A stretch of 64,000 nucleotides of DNA from Bradyrhizobium sp. WBOS07 (lineage in GTDB: Bacteria > Pseudomonadota > Alphaproteobacteria > Rhizobiales > Xanthobacteraceae), in assembly GCF_024585165.1 (NCBI RefSeq), contig NZ_CP029008.1:3100001-3164000 (forward strand), read 5' to 3'. The position numbers were made by a program, and so were the translations under genes. Numbering within the stretch: the stretch's first letter is position 1; each line of letters opens with the position of its first letter. The notes beneath the pieces are model-generated. The model made no database searches, was not told where the DNA came from, and saw only the letters and a list, made by a program, of their open reading frames with translations. Shown here piece after piece: positions 55,890 through 64,000 of the stretch.

Positions 55890-57046
55890 CACACGCGCTC
55901 CAGAATGGCCGTCGAGGCGGCGTGGCGGACGCCCAGGAGGCCGCCGGTGCCGTGGGCGATGGCGAGGTCGCAATTCTTGACCTGCACCTTCGGATGCGCC
56001 TCGCCGCGCAGCTGGCGCACGGCCTCGAGGATCTTGGTCATGCCGCCGCGGTTGACGGGATGGTTGCTGCAGAGGCCGCCGCCGTCGGTGTTGAACGGCA
56101 GCTTGCCGACGCCCGAGATCAAGTTGCCGTCGGCGACGAACTTGCCGCCCTCGCCCTTCTTGCAGAAGCCGAGGTCTTCGAGCTGCATCAGCACCGTGAT
56201 GGTGAAGCTGTCGTAGATCGAGGCGTACTTGATGTCCTTCGGCGTGATGCCGGCTTCCTCGAACGCACGCGGACCGGACCAGATTCCGGCCGAATACGTG
56301 AGGTCGAGGTCCTTGCCGCCGCGCGGGCCCTTCATCGCTTCGCCATGGCCGATCAGGCGCACCAGCGGCTTCTTCAGGCTCCTGGCGATCTCGGGCGTCG
56401 TCACGATCATCGCACCGCCGCCGTCGGAGACGACGCAGCAATCCAGGCGATGCAGGGGATCGGAGATCATCGGCGAGTTCAGCACGTCGTCGACGGTGAC
56501 GACGTCCTTGAGCATCGCATGCGGATTGTACTGCGCGTGATGCGAGGCCGCGACCTTGATCCAGGCGAGCTGCTCGGAGGTGGTGCCATAGTCGTGCATG
56601 TGGCGCATGGCACACATGCCATAGGCATTGTGGGTGGTGGCACCGTAAGCGGATTCGAAATCGACCTCGGCGCCGGCGGCGCGCGGCGGCATCGCACCGG
56701 TGCGCGGCTTGCCGGCCAGCGTCACAAGCGCGATCGAGCACTTGCCCGCGGCGATCGCCTCGGCGGCATGGCCGAGATGGATGATGTAGGAGCAGCCGCC
56801 GGTCTCGGTGGAATCGATATGGCGGAGGTTCTTGGTGTTCAGTCCGAGATAATCGACCATCGGCCAGGCGCCGCCGGGCGCATCGCCCGCGCAGAAATAG
56901 CCGTCGATGTCGTCCTTGCTGATCCCCGCATCCTCGATCGCCCCCTTGGCGACCTCGGCGTGGAGCTGGGCGGTGGATTTATCCGGCGCATGCCGGGTCG
57001 GGTGTTCGTAGATCCCGGCAATGTAGGCCTTGCCCTTGATGGTCAA
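55889..57046 (-). CDS. SCP-x-type thiolase / thiolase-like retro-aldolase
   Basis: 385 aa with TTG start at 57046 (GGAGA upstream); no ATG lies in frame there. Nucleophile Cys85 (TETGGCSYII), the Leu-Cys-Ser-Asn-His-Pro-Val stretch equivalent to the thiolase His loop, and a C-terminal HGTGG instead of the second catalytic Cys. Members paired with DUF35 include SCP-x thiolases and Ltp2-type steroid-side-chain retro-aldolases. It probably cleaves a 3-ketoacyl-CoA or a tertiary 3-hydroxyacyl-CoA made by the MaoC/SDR genes. Confidence 0.85.
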   Translation of the reverse strand: MTIKGKAYIAGIYEHPTRHAPDKSTAQLHAEVAKGAIEDAGISKDDIDGYFCAGDAPGGAWPMVDYLGLNTKNLRHIDSTETGGCSYIIHLGHAAEAIAAGKCSIALVTLAGKPRTGAMPPRAAGAEVDFESAYGATTHNAYGMCAMRHMHDYGTTSEQLAWIKVAASHHAQYNPHAMLKDVVTVDDVLNSPMISDPLHRLDCCVVSDGGGAMIVTTPEIARSLKKPLVRLIGHGEAMKGPRGGKDLDLTYSAGIWSGPRAFEEAGITPKDIKYASIYDSFTITVLMQLEDLGFCKKGEGGKFVADGNLISGVGKLPFNTDGGGLCSNHPVNRGGMTKILEAVRQLRGEAHPKVQVKNCDLAIAHGTGGLLGVRHAASTAILERV

Positions 57047-57169
57047 ACTCAGGTCTCCGCTCGCGTTTCTTCTTGCCCCGTTTTTCTGAACCGCGAGGGG
57101 CGGATTGGCAAGCGCGGAAATATTCCGCCCCGCGAGAGGGTAGCGGGTGAGCGCAAGTGGCAATGCTGT

Positions 57170-57302
57170 CGTGTCCCGGACGCCCTGCAACGCGTCAGCG
57201 TTGCTGCGCAGAGCCGGGACCCATGCGGCTGCATTCTCGTTGCGAGATGGGCCCCGGCTCTGCAGCGCGCCGCTCCGCGTTGCGCCGCGTCCGGGGCACG
57301 AG
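57170..57302. repeat. Palindromic intergenic element, copy 4
   Basis: GTGTCCCGGACGCCCTGCAACGCG at the left (shown only in part here as GTGTCCCGGACGCC) and GCGCCGCGTCCGGGGCACGAG at the right, inner CAGAGCCGGGACCCAT / ATGGGCCCCGGCTCTG. Directly adjoins the long dispersed repeat copy B, as copy 2 adjoins copy A. The whole 57047-57954 gap is made of repeats and no supported gene. Confidence 0.85.
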
Positions 57303-57798
57303 ACCTGATCTTGCGGACATGCTTCCGCCCTCTCGCGACGCACCTCGCCCGAGTTTTGCGTCCGTCTCGCTCCCTCCGGAAACAGAGGGCGCAGGGAAGA
57401 CCGGGTGCCGGCTGGGCACCCACGGTCCGCTGCGCGCGAATTGCGCGAAGAACAGATGCACAGCGGCATACAGGTGCGGCCAAACATCCGGCCTTCCCTG
57501 CGCAGTGGCTTTACGGCTTATGTCGCGCTCTCCCCGGGGAGCGTTGCACTATTGCCCCCGTCGCTTTGCGATTGCTCGCAAGACTTGACGCCAGCCTGCG
57601 GGCGTCAGGACCATACGATTTTGCCGTACGCAAGACCACGCCCCGTCGTGCACGAGACAATGCCTCGCGCGACGCAGCCCGCGTCCACCGCCGCTCACCC
57701 CGCGTTTCGTGACGATCGCGATACGCCCCTCCGAGGGGGATGAGGTGGCGGACAGATACGACAATTCCGAATTTCGGTAAAGCGGAATGTTTTGGCGA
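57303..57798 (-). repeat. Long dispersed repeat, copy B
   Basis: Inverse of 33680-34233. Shared blocks on the minus strand, in order: CATTCCGCTTTACCGAA, GGGGCGTATCGCGATCGTC, CGTACGGCAAAATCGTATGG, GCGACGGGGGCAATAGTGC, CCCCGGGGAGAGCGCGACAT, CACTGCGCAGGGAAGGCCGG. Interval lengths differ between copies, and copy B has an extra segment around 57420-57480. Confidence 0.8.
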
Positions 57799-57854
57799 CT
57801 ACGGATTGACCCACGCGTGGGTGTTTCTCCCGACGGCAATACAAGCAACGGTGT

Positions 57855-57946
57855 CGTAGGGTGGGCAAAGCGAAGCGTGCCCACGTCTTTTGCGCAACTA
57901 CCGCGAGGTGGTGGGCACGGCGCTTTGCGCCTTTGCCCACCCTACG
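57855..57946. repeat. GTAGGGTGGGCAAAG repeat, copy 2
   Basis: CGTAGGGTGGGCAAAGCG at the left and CTTTGCCCACCCTACG at the right with inner CGTGCCCACG / GGTGGGCACGG. Shares both ends with 1526-1650. Ends nine bases before the stop of the indolepyruvate oxidoreductase gene. Confidence 0.8.
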
Positions 57947-57954
57947 CGACCGCC

Positions 57955-60900
57955 CTACTCCGCTGCGATCTGCCGCGGTGCCGGCGGCGGGTTGGCAAGA
58001 TCCGCTGCAAGTTGCGCATAGCGCGCCTTGGCGTCGGCCACCGCCTTCTCCTTCACCGGACCGTAGCCGCGGATGCGGTCGGGCAGCGACAGCAACTCCA
58101 CGGCGGTGTCGATCGTCACCGGCGACAACAGGCCGAGCACGGTGGCGACGTCCTTCTCGTAGCCGGCGATCAGGTCGCGCTCGAGCTTGCGGTCGGCGCT
58201 GCGGCCGAAGATGTCGAACGGGGTGCCGCGCAGGAATTTGAACTTCGCCAGGACGCGGAAGACGTTCAGCATCCACGGACCGAAGGCGCGCTTCTTCGGG
58301 CGACCGAGCGCATCGACGCCGCTCGCCAGAATCGGCGGCGCGAGGTTGAAGTTGAACTTGAAGTCGCCCTCGAACTGGTCGCGGAGCTGCTGCTCGAAGG
58401 CGCCATTGGTGTAGAGCCGCGCGACTTCGTATTCGTCCTTGTAGGACAGCAGCTTGGCATAGTTCACCGCGACCGCGCGCGGCAGTGCATCGCCGTAGCC
58501 ACCCTGCTTGGCAGCATCGCGGACCTGATCCACCAGCTTGCGATAACGTCTTGCCAGCCGGCCATTCTGGTAGGCGGTCAGATGCTTGACGCGATGCTCG
58601 ATGACCTCGTCGAGCGTCATCGCATCCAGCGTCTTGGGGGCGACGACCTCATCCGTACCCTTCAGCATGTCGGCAAGACGCTGGGGATCCACCACCGCGA
58701 GGCGGCCGAGGCGGAAGGCTTCCTTGTTCATCTTGATCGAGACGCCGTTGACTTCGATCGCCTGCTCGATCGCTTCCGCCGACAGCGGGAACAGGCCCTT
58801 CTGATAGGCATAACCCATCATCATCATGTTGGTGGCGATGGCATCGCCGAGCAGCTGCTCGGCCGGCTTGGTGAAGTCGAAGAACACGGAGTCCTTGTGC
58901 AGCGCCGTCTCCAGCACCGCGTTGAGCTTGCGGGTCTGGAAGTTGAAGTCGCGGTTGAGGACGAAATCGGCGGTGGGAATGACGTGGCTATTGATGATGC
59001 CGCGGGTGCGGCTGGAGTCGCAGAGCGAGATGGTGTCCTTGGCGACCGCGACCACTTCATCCGCCGCAAGCACCAGATCGGCCGTGCCGGTGACAATGCG
59101 CGAGCAGGTCACCTCCGCCGGATGATCCGACAGGCGCACATGGCTGAGCACCGCCCCACCCTTCTGCGCCAGGCCCGACATGTCGAGGATCATCGAAGCC
59201 TTGCCCTCGATATGGGCGGCCATGCCGAGCAGCGCGCCGATGGTGAGCACGCCGGTGCCGCCGACACCGCCGACCGCGATGTTGTAGGGCTTGTCGAGCG
59301 TGGGGCGCGAGGCCGGCTCGGGCAATTCACCGATGTCGGCCAGCTCCGCCGGCGCGCGGTGGCGCGGCTTGCCGCCGTCGACCGTGACGAAGGACGGGCA
59401 GAACCCCTTCAGGCAGGAATAATCCTTGTTGCACGACGACTGGTTGATGGCGCGCTTGCGGCCAAACTCAGTCTCCAGCGGCTCGACCGAGATGCAGTTC
59501 GACTGCACCGAGCAGTCGCCGCAGCCTTCGCAGACGGCCGGGTTGATCATGACGCGGCGCGCCGGATCCTCCATCAGGCCGCGCTTGCGGCGGCGGCGCT
59601 TCTCGGCCGCGCAGGTCTGCACGAACACGATCGCCGACGTGCCCTTGAACTCGCGGCACATCTTCATGACGCTGTCGAGCTCGTCGCGGTGATATTTCTT
59701 CACGCCGGGCGCGATGGTGTCGGCCGGATAGGAATCGGGCGCCTCCGAGACCAGATAGATCTCGCGGATGCCTTCGGCGTGGAGCTGGTGGGTGATCTGC
59801 TGCGGCGAAAGATCGCCGTCGTGGCGCTGGCCGCCCGTCATGGCGACCGCGTCGTTGTAGAGGATCTTGTAGGTGATGTTGGCCTTGGAGGCGACCGCCT
59901 GGCGGATCGCCAGAATGCCGGAGTGGAAGTAGGTGCCGTCGCCGAGGTTGGCGAAGATGTGGTTCTCGTTGGTGAACGGCGCGATGCCGACCCAGGGTAC
60001 GCCCTCGCCGCCCATATGGGTGAACGTCTCGGTCGAGCGGTCCATCCACAGCGCCATGAAGTGACAGCCGATGCCGGCCAGCGCGCGGCTGCCTTCGGGG
60101 ACTTTCGTTGAGGTGTTGTGGGGGCAGCCGGAACAGAAGTAAGGCGTGCGGGAGACAGGCGCGACCGCCTGCATCTGGGTCGCCTGGCGGCCGTTGAACC
60201 AGTCGGCCTTGACGCGGAGCATCTCCGCAATTTCCGGGTTGAGATTAAGTCGAAGCAGCCGCTCGGTGAGCGAGGTGGCAAGCGAGGCCACACTGAGCTC
60301 GGCGGCGAAGGTCAGGAAGCGCTTGTCGTGCTCGTCCATCTTGCCGACGATGCGCGGGCGGACGTCGTCGCGCCAGTTGAACAGCTCCTGCTTGACCTGG
60401 TTCTCGACGATCTCGCGGCGCTCCTCGACGATGAAGATCTCCTCGAGGCCGACCGCGAACTGGCGCACGCCTTCCGGCTCCAGCGGCCAGGGCATGCCGA
60501 TCTTGTAGAGGCGAAGGCCGATCTTGGCGGCGACCTCCTCGGTGATCCCGAGTTCGCGCAGCGCCTGGCGGACATCCTCATAGCTCTTGCCCGACGCCAT
60601 GATGCCGAAGCGGGCGTTCGGCGAATCCATGGTGACGCGGTTGACCTTGTTGGCGCGCGCAAAGGCGATGGCGGCAAAGCCCTTGTAGTCCTGTAGGCGA
60701 CGGTCCTGCTCGAAACGGTCATCGGGCCAGCGCAGATTGAGGCCGCCGGGCGGCAGCTCGAAATCGCTGGGGATGACGAACGGCTTCATCTCGTCGGTGA
60801 GATCGATCTCGGCGGTGGTCTCCACCGTCTCGGTGATCACCTTCATGCCGACCCAGCAGCCCGAATAGCGCGACATCGCGATGCCGAGCAGGCCCATCTC

Positions 60901-61446
60901 GATCATCTCGTGGATGCTCGAGGGATAGAGATACGGCATCAGCGCCGACATGAAGGCGTGATCTGACTGATGCGGGACGGTCGAGGACTTTGCGCCGTGG
61001 TCGTCGCCGGCAAGGCACAGCACACCGCCGTTCTTGGCCGAGCCTGCGGCATTGCCGTGGCGGAACACGTCGCCGCAGCGGTCGACGCCGGGGCCCTTGC
61101 CGTACCAGATGCCGACCACGCCGTCATATTTGGCGCCGGGCGAGAGGTTGAGCTGCTGCGAGCCCCAGACGGCGGTGGCGGCGAGGTCCTCGTTCACGCC
61201 AGGCTGGAACTTGATGTTGTACTGTTCGAGATGCTTGCGCGCGGCGAAGAGCTGCTGGTCGTAGCCGCCGAGCGGCGAGCCGCGATAGCCGGAGATGAAG
61301 CCCGCGGTATTGAGACCGTTGGCGCGGTCGCGCCGGATCTGGGCCATCGGTAAGCGCACCAGGGCCTGGATCCCCGTGGTGAAGACGTGCCCGGTCTCCT
61401 GGGTATATTTTTGATCGAGACTGATCGGACCCTGGTTGATGCCCAT
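57955..61446 (-). CDS. Indolepyruvate ferredoxin oxidoreductase (fused alpha/beta)
   Basis: 1163-aa fused 2-oxoacid:acceptor oxidoreductase. N-terminal pyrimidine domain (AGFISGYRGSPLGGYDQQL), TPP-binding region near residue 500 (GDGTYFHSG, NDAVAMTGGQ), a 4Fe-4S segment from Cys639 (CEGCGDC and CLKGFCPSF), then a gamma-like domain (GVGGTGVLTIGALLGMAAH). It oxidatively decarboxylates aryl pyruvates such as indolepyruvate to aryl acyl-CoA. Typical single-gene form of Rhizobiales. Head of the run on the minus strand toward the thiolase genes but separated from them by the 0.9-kb repeat block. Confidence 0.95.
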   Translation of the reverse strand: MGINQGPISLDQKYTQETGHVFTTGIQALVRLPMAQIRRDRANGLNTAGFISGYRGSPLGGYDQQLFAARKHLEQYNIKFQPGVNEDLAATAVWGSQQLNLSPGAKYDGVVGIWYGKGPGVDRCGDVFRHGNAAGSAKNGGVLCLAGDDHGAKSSTVPHQSDHAFMSALMPYLYPSSIHEMIEMGLLGIAMSRYSGCWVGMKVITETVETTAEIDLTDEMKPFVIPSDFELPPGGLNLRWPDDRFEQDRRLQDYKGFAAIAFARANKVNRVTMDSPNARFGIMASGKSYEDVRQALRELGITEEVAAKIGLRLYKIGMPWPLEPEGVRQFAVGLEEIFIVEERREIVENQVKQELFNWRDDVRPRIVGKMDEHDKRFLTFAAELSVASLATSLTERLLRLNLNPEIAEMLRVKADWFNGRQATQMQAVAPVSRTPYFCSGCPHNTSTKVPEGSRALAGIGCHFMALWMDRSTETFTHMGGEGVPWVGIAPFTNENHIFANLGDGTYFHSGILAIRQAVASKANITYKILYNDAVAMTGGQRHDGDLSPQQITHQLHAEGIREIYLVSEAPDSYPADTIAPGVKKYHRDELDSVMKMCREFKGTSAIVFVQTCAAEKRRRRKRGLMEDPARRVMINPAVCEGCGDCSVQSNCISVEPLETEFGRKRAINQSSCNKDYSCLKGFCPSFVTVDGGKPRHRAPAELADIGELPEPASRPTLDKPYNIAVGGVGGTGVLTIGALLGMAAHIEGKASMILDMSGLAQKGGAVLSHVRLSDHPAEVTCSRIVTGTADLVLAADEVVAVAKDTISLCDSSRTRGIINSHVIPTADFVLNRDFNFQTRKLNAVLETALHKDSVFFDFTKPAEQLLGDAIATNMMMMGYAYQKGLFPLSAEAIEQAIEVNGVSIKMNKEAFRLGRLAVVDPQRLADMLKGTDEVVAPKTLDAMTLDEVIEHRVKHLTAYQNGRLARRYRKLVDQVRDAAKQGGYGDALPRAVAVNYAKLLSYKDEYEVARLYTNGAFEQQLRDQFEGDFKFNFNLAPPILASGVDALGRPKKRAFGPWMLNVFRVLAKFKFLRGTPFDIFGRSADRKLERDLIAGYEKDVATVLGLLSPVTIDTAVELLSLPDRIRGYGPVKEKAVADAKARYAQLAADLANPPPAPRQIAAE

Positions 61447-61728
61447 GCTGTCCTCTTTTGCCGCCCTGTTCAGGTCTTGCTCACTTAAGCCGTTGCCTTC
61501 CCGTTATTTTTAGCTAGGGCGCGCCGACCAATTCCGCCACTCTATGTCGGATATTTCACGATCCGCACCACAAATCTGGACCAAAGCGAGCGCCGGGTAA
61601 AAATCGCAATTTCGTGGCCTGAAACACGCGTGCCGTTTTCAATTTGTGTCACCATACCCCCGGCGTCGTGAAACGAATGGACGCCCACTCGTGCCGGATG
61701 CGGGCGTTTGGTCGCAGGAGTGGCTTCG

Positions 61729-62964
61729 ATGCGGACGATTCTGACTGGCTCGGTTGTGGTCGGCCTGGCGTTGTGCAGTGCAGTTGGAAGCGCAGCCCGC
61801 GCCGCCGAGCCGTCGCCGGAGCTGATCGCCTACGGCAAGACGCTGGTCGAGGCCGGCGGCTGCGCCGGCTGCCACACGGCCGATCCCGCAAGACCGTTCG
61901 CGGGCGGCAAGCGCATCGACACCCCCTTCGGCGCGATCTACGCGCCGAACCTGACCCCTGACCGCGACACCGGGATCGGCGCCTGGCAAGATGCCGATTT
62001 CACCCGCGCCCTGCGCTATGGCATCGGCCCTGACGGCTCGAACTATTACCCGGCCTTTCCCTATCCTTATTTCACGAAGATGACGAAGGACGACACGCTG
62101 GCGATCCGCGCCTATCTCGGCACGCTCGCGCCTGTCGTGAGCCGCAACAAGCCGCCGGAGCTGCGCTGGCCATTCGGCTATCGCGGCCTGATGCGGATCT
62201 GGAACGCCATATATTTCAAGCCCGGCCTGTTCGAGCCGGACCAGAGCAAGAGCGCGGCCTGGAACCGGGGCGGCTATCTCGTCACCGGGCTCGGCCATTG
62301 CGGCGCCTGCCATACCCCGAAGAATTATTTCGGCGCGGACAGGGACGCGCAGGCGCTGGCCGGCAACGAGGTCGCGGGCTGGTTCGCTCCGCGGCTCGAT
62401 GGCGCAGCGCGCACCGGATTGAAATCGTGGAGCGAGGCGGACATTGCGGAGTATCTGCAGAGCGGACGCAACGCCAGGAGCCATGCCGGCGGACCGATGG
62501 CGGACGTCGTCGTCAACTCGACCTCGAAGATGAGCGATGCCGATGTGCGCGCGATCGCGCTGTATCTGAAGAGCCTGCCGCCGTCACGGCGCGAGACCAT
62601 CGTGACGCCGCCGGACGAAGCCGAGATGAGAGCCGGCCAGGCGGTCTACGCCAAACTCTGCGTCGCCTGCCACGAAGCCGACGGCATGGGCGCCCCGCGC
62701 ATCTATCCGCCGCTGCCGGGCAATGCGCTGCTGCAATCCAACAACCCCTCCTCCACCTTGCGCATCATCCTCGACGGCGCCCGCACCGTAACCACGCCAC
62801 GCGCGCCGAACACCGGCGAGATGCCGGGCTATGCCGGGCAATTGTCCAACGAGGAGATCGCGGCCGTGACGAACTACATCCGCAATTCCTGGGGCAATGC
62901 GGGGTTGCTGGTGACGCCCGCGCGGGTCGCGAAGGCGAGGAAGCAGGGGGCGAATGGGGAGTAG
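61729..62964 (+). CDS. Triheme cytochrome c (alcohol/gluconate dehydrogenase type)
   Basis: 411 aa with signal peptide (GSVVVGLALCSAVGSAARA) and three CxxCH sites: Cys45-Cys48-His49, Cys191-Cys194-His195 and Cys311-Cys314-His315. Three-heme domain order matches cytochrome c subunits of periplasmic alcohol, gluconate or aldehyde dehydrogenases, which pass electrons to ubiquinone oxidase. No catalytic dehydrogenase subunit is adjacent. RBS CAGGAG at nine bases from the ATG at 61729. Divergent from the oxidoreductase gene. Confidence 0.92.
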   Translation: MRTILTGSVVVGLALCSAVGSAARAAEPSPELIAYGKTLVEAGGCAGCHTADPARPFAGGKRIDTPFGAIYAPNLTPDRDTGIGAWQDADFTRALRYGIGPDGSNYYPAFPYPYFTKMTKDDTLAIRAYLGTLAPVVSRNKPPELRWPFGYRGLMRIWNAIYFKPGLFEPDQSKSAAWNRGGYLVTGLGHCGACHTPKNYFGADRDAQALAGNEVAGWFAPRLDGAARTGLKSWSEADIAEYLQSGRNARSHAGGPMADVVVNSTSKMSDADVRAIALYLKSLPPSRRETIVTPPDEAEMRAGQAVYAKLCVACHEADGMGAPRIYPPLPGNALLQSNNPSSTLRIILDGARTVTTPRAPNTGEMPGYAGQLSNEEIAAVTNYIRNSWGNAGLLVTPARVAKARKQGANGE

Positions 62965-63009
62965 CGAATAGCGAGTAGCCTGGATCCATTCGCCATTCGC
63001 TATTCGCGC
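62963..63009. repeat. Convergent-gene inverted repeat (GCGAATAGCGA / TCGCTATTCGC)
   Basis: GCGAATAGCGAGTAG and CGCCATTCGCTATTCGCG arms separated by ~15 bases, between the stops of the cytochrome c and TRIC-type genes. Likely a bidirectional terminator. Confidence 0.7.
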
Positions 63010-63019
63010 GTGATCGCGC

Positions 63020-63664
63020 CTACTTCTGCTCATCCTCGGTGAACACGAATTTCGGCATCTCCCATGTATAGCGCACCGCCAGCAGGCGGAAGCTGATGCC
63101 GAGCACGAAGGTGAGGATGGTCGAGAGCTCGGCGTTGAGCTTAAGGCCGAACGCGGTGGCGTAGAACAGGCCGGTCACCAGCGACACGCTGGCGTAGAGC
63201 TCGGAGCGAAACAGCAGCGGCACGTCGTTGCAGAGCACGTCGCGCAACACGCCGCCGGCGCAGCCGGTCACCATGCCAGAGACGATGACGATCGGCAGCG
63301 AGGCGTCCATCTGCCAGGCGACGTCGCAGCCGGCCATGGTAAAGACGACGAGCCCGATGGCGTCGAGCACGATGAAGGCGACCTTCAGCCGGTGCACCAG
63401 GCGCGCGAACAGGATGGTGAGGAACGCCGCGCCGCCGGCCAGCGCGAGATAGATCGGGTTCTGCACCCAGGCCAGCGGATAATGTCCCAGGAAGAGATCG
63501 CGCAGCGTGCCGCCGCCGAGCGCGGTGATGCAACCAAGGAAGCAGACTCCCAACCAGTCCATGCTGCGGCGTCCGGCGGCGAGCGCCGCCGTCATGCCCT
63601 GCGCGGCTATCGCGACCAGCGACAGGAAATGCAGCACGCTATCGGTCGGCGGCAGGCTCCACAT
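63020..63664 (-). CDS. TRIC/UPF0126-type cation channel protein
   Basis: 214 aa, about seven helices as two inverted triplets. Each triplet has a kinked glycine-rich helix: GGGTLRDLFL and GGVLRDVLC. Matches bacterial TRIC (YicG/UPF0126) channels. The ATG at 63664 is chosen over an upstream frame because GGAGGGAAC sits seven to ten bases ahead. Converges on the cytochrome c gene. Confidence 0.9.
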   Translation of the reverse strand: MWSLPPTDSVLHFLSLVAIAAQGMTAALAAGRRSMDWLGVCFLGCITALGGGTLRDLFLGHYPLAWVQNPIYLALAGGAAFLTILFARLVHRLKVAFIVLDAIGLVVFTMAGCDVAWQMDASLPIVIVSGMVTGCAGGVLRDVLCNDVPLLFRSELYASVSLVTGLFYATAFGLKLNAELSTILTFVLGISFRLLAVRYTWEMPKFVFTEDEQK

Positions 63665-63830
63665 CGCTAGTTCCCTCCTCGCGAGCCCCGGAACTCGCAT
63701 TTAGTTCCCGGAAGCAACAGGTTCCCGATTCCCGGTGGCTGAGCAACACGCGACGAAAGCACAAGGAGGCGCGGAACAGAAACTCGCATCCACGGGTTGT
63801 CCGGGGGTCATAACCGAGGAGACCCAATCG

Positions 63831-64000
63831 ATGGCTGACGACCGTTTTCCCAACGATCCGTACCGCCCGAACCTCGCCGACGATGAGTATCTTCGCACGG
63901 CGCGCCGGGATGCCGACCTTCAGGCCGATCCCCAGCTCGGCGAAGGCCCCGCCTCCAGCGGCAAGGTGGCCTTGTTCGCCGTGGCGATCGCACTAGTGCT
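63831..64000 (+). CDS. Small membrane protein, 3' truncated by window
   Basis: Starts at ATG 63831, preceded by GAGGAGA. Cytoplasmic acidic N terminus (DDRFPNDPYRPNLADDEYLRTA) then a membrane helix (KVALFAVAIALVL), running to the window edge. Bradyrhizobium-type hypothetical of unknown function; C terminus lies outside. Confidence 0.65.
   Translation, partial: MADDRFPNDPYRPNLADDEYLRTARRDADLQADPQLGEGPASSGKVALFAVAIALV

Noticed and set aside
57787..60111. 774-codon plus-strand frame opposite the indolepyruvate oxidoreductase
   Set aside because: Antisense shadow; 4Fe-4S and TPP motifs are all on the minus strand.

Overview
The window is high-GC DNA whose protein families, intergenic repeats and codon bias point to an alphaproteobacterium of the Bradyrhizobium / Nitrobacteraceae type. 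The evidence includes cytochrome c and indolepyruvate oxidoreductase genes of Rhizobiales type, small GY-rich secreted proteins, host-attachment and DUF3775 proteins, and many short palindromic intergenic repeats. It looks chromosomal. There is no integrase, transposase, phage gene, CRISPR array or rRNA. One tRNA-Arg(TCG) is present. About 60 protein genes are supported, in small operons on both strands.

Layout. 1-9.1 kb: two hybrid histidine kinases flank acylphosphatase, an oxaloacetate decarboxylase/PEP-mutase-type lyase, the biotin-carrying alpha subunit of propionyl-CoA carboxylase and a zinc-ribbon metallopeptidase. 9.3-11.9 kb: an MFS transporter and an ArsB-type permease. 12.0-14.5 kb: a broken sugar-acid dehydratase of the enolase superfamily, followed by intact gluconate 5-dehydrogenase and L-idonate 5-dehydrogenase. 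15.6-17.6 kb: a NarL-type two-component system. 17.7-30 kb: an apparent aromatic-acid catabolic island with an extradiol dioxygenase, two IclR regulators, a CYP199-like P450, an MhpA-type flavin hydroxylase, an FAH-family hydrolase, a CaiB-type CoA transferase and three orphan solute-binding proteins. 30-35 kb: an ArsR/SRPBCC pair, an SDR lacking its catalytic Tyr/Lys, a GNAT protein, and a 1.2-kb gene-free stretch holding a long dispersed repeat. 35.4-41.4 kb: 1-Cys peroxiredoxin, chemoreceptor, photolyase, histone-like Lys/Ala protein, EamA transporter and a ClpP-like periplasmic protein. 41.6-47.6 kb: small, mostly hypothetical genes, an AraC regulator, the tRNA, a glyoxalase and a GrlR-like gene. 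47.6-53.2 kb: a PAS/HAMP kinase, an EamA transporter, a NUDIX protein and a dihydrodipicolinate-synthase-family aldolase. 53.3-61.4 kb: a minus-strand fatty/aryl-acyl-CoA degradation run (indolepyruvate ferredoxin oxidoreductase, SCP-x-type thiolase, DUF35 partner, MaoC hydratase, MFE-type SDR). 61.7-64 kb: a triheme cytochrome c, a TRIC/UPF0126 channel protein and the start of a small membrane protein.

How the genes fit together. The central island reads as uptake, ring hydroxylation, meta-cleavage and hydrolysis of a phenolic acid, with a CoA-transferase branch. The 53-61 kb run looks like beta-oxidation of an acyl-CoA together with indolepyruvate/aryl-pyruvate oxidation; propionyl-CoA from such routes could enter through PccA. 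Substrates are inferred from family membership only. The most notable sequence-level findings are the long repeat shared between 33.7-34.4 kb and 57.2-57.8 kb (inverted relative to each other), the dehydratase pseudogene at 12.3-12.7 kb, the SDR without YxxxK, and the aromatic island.
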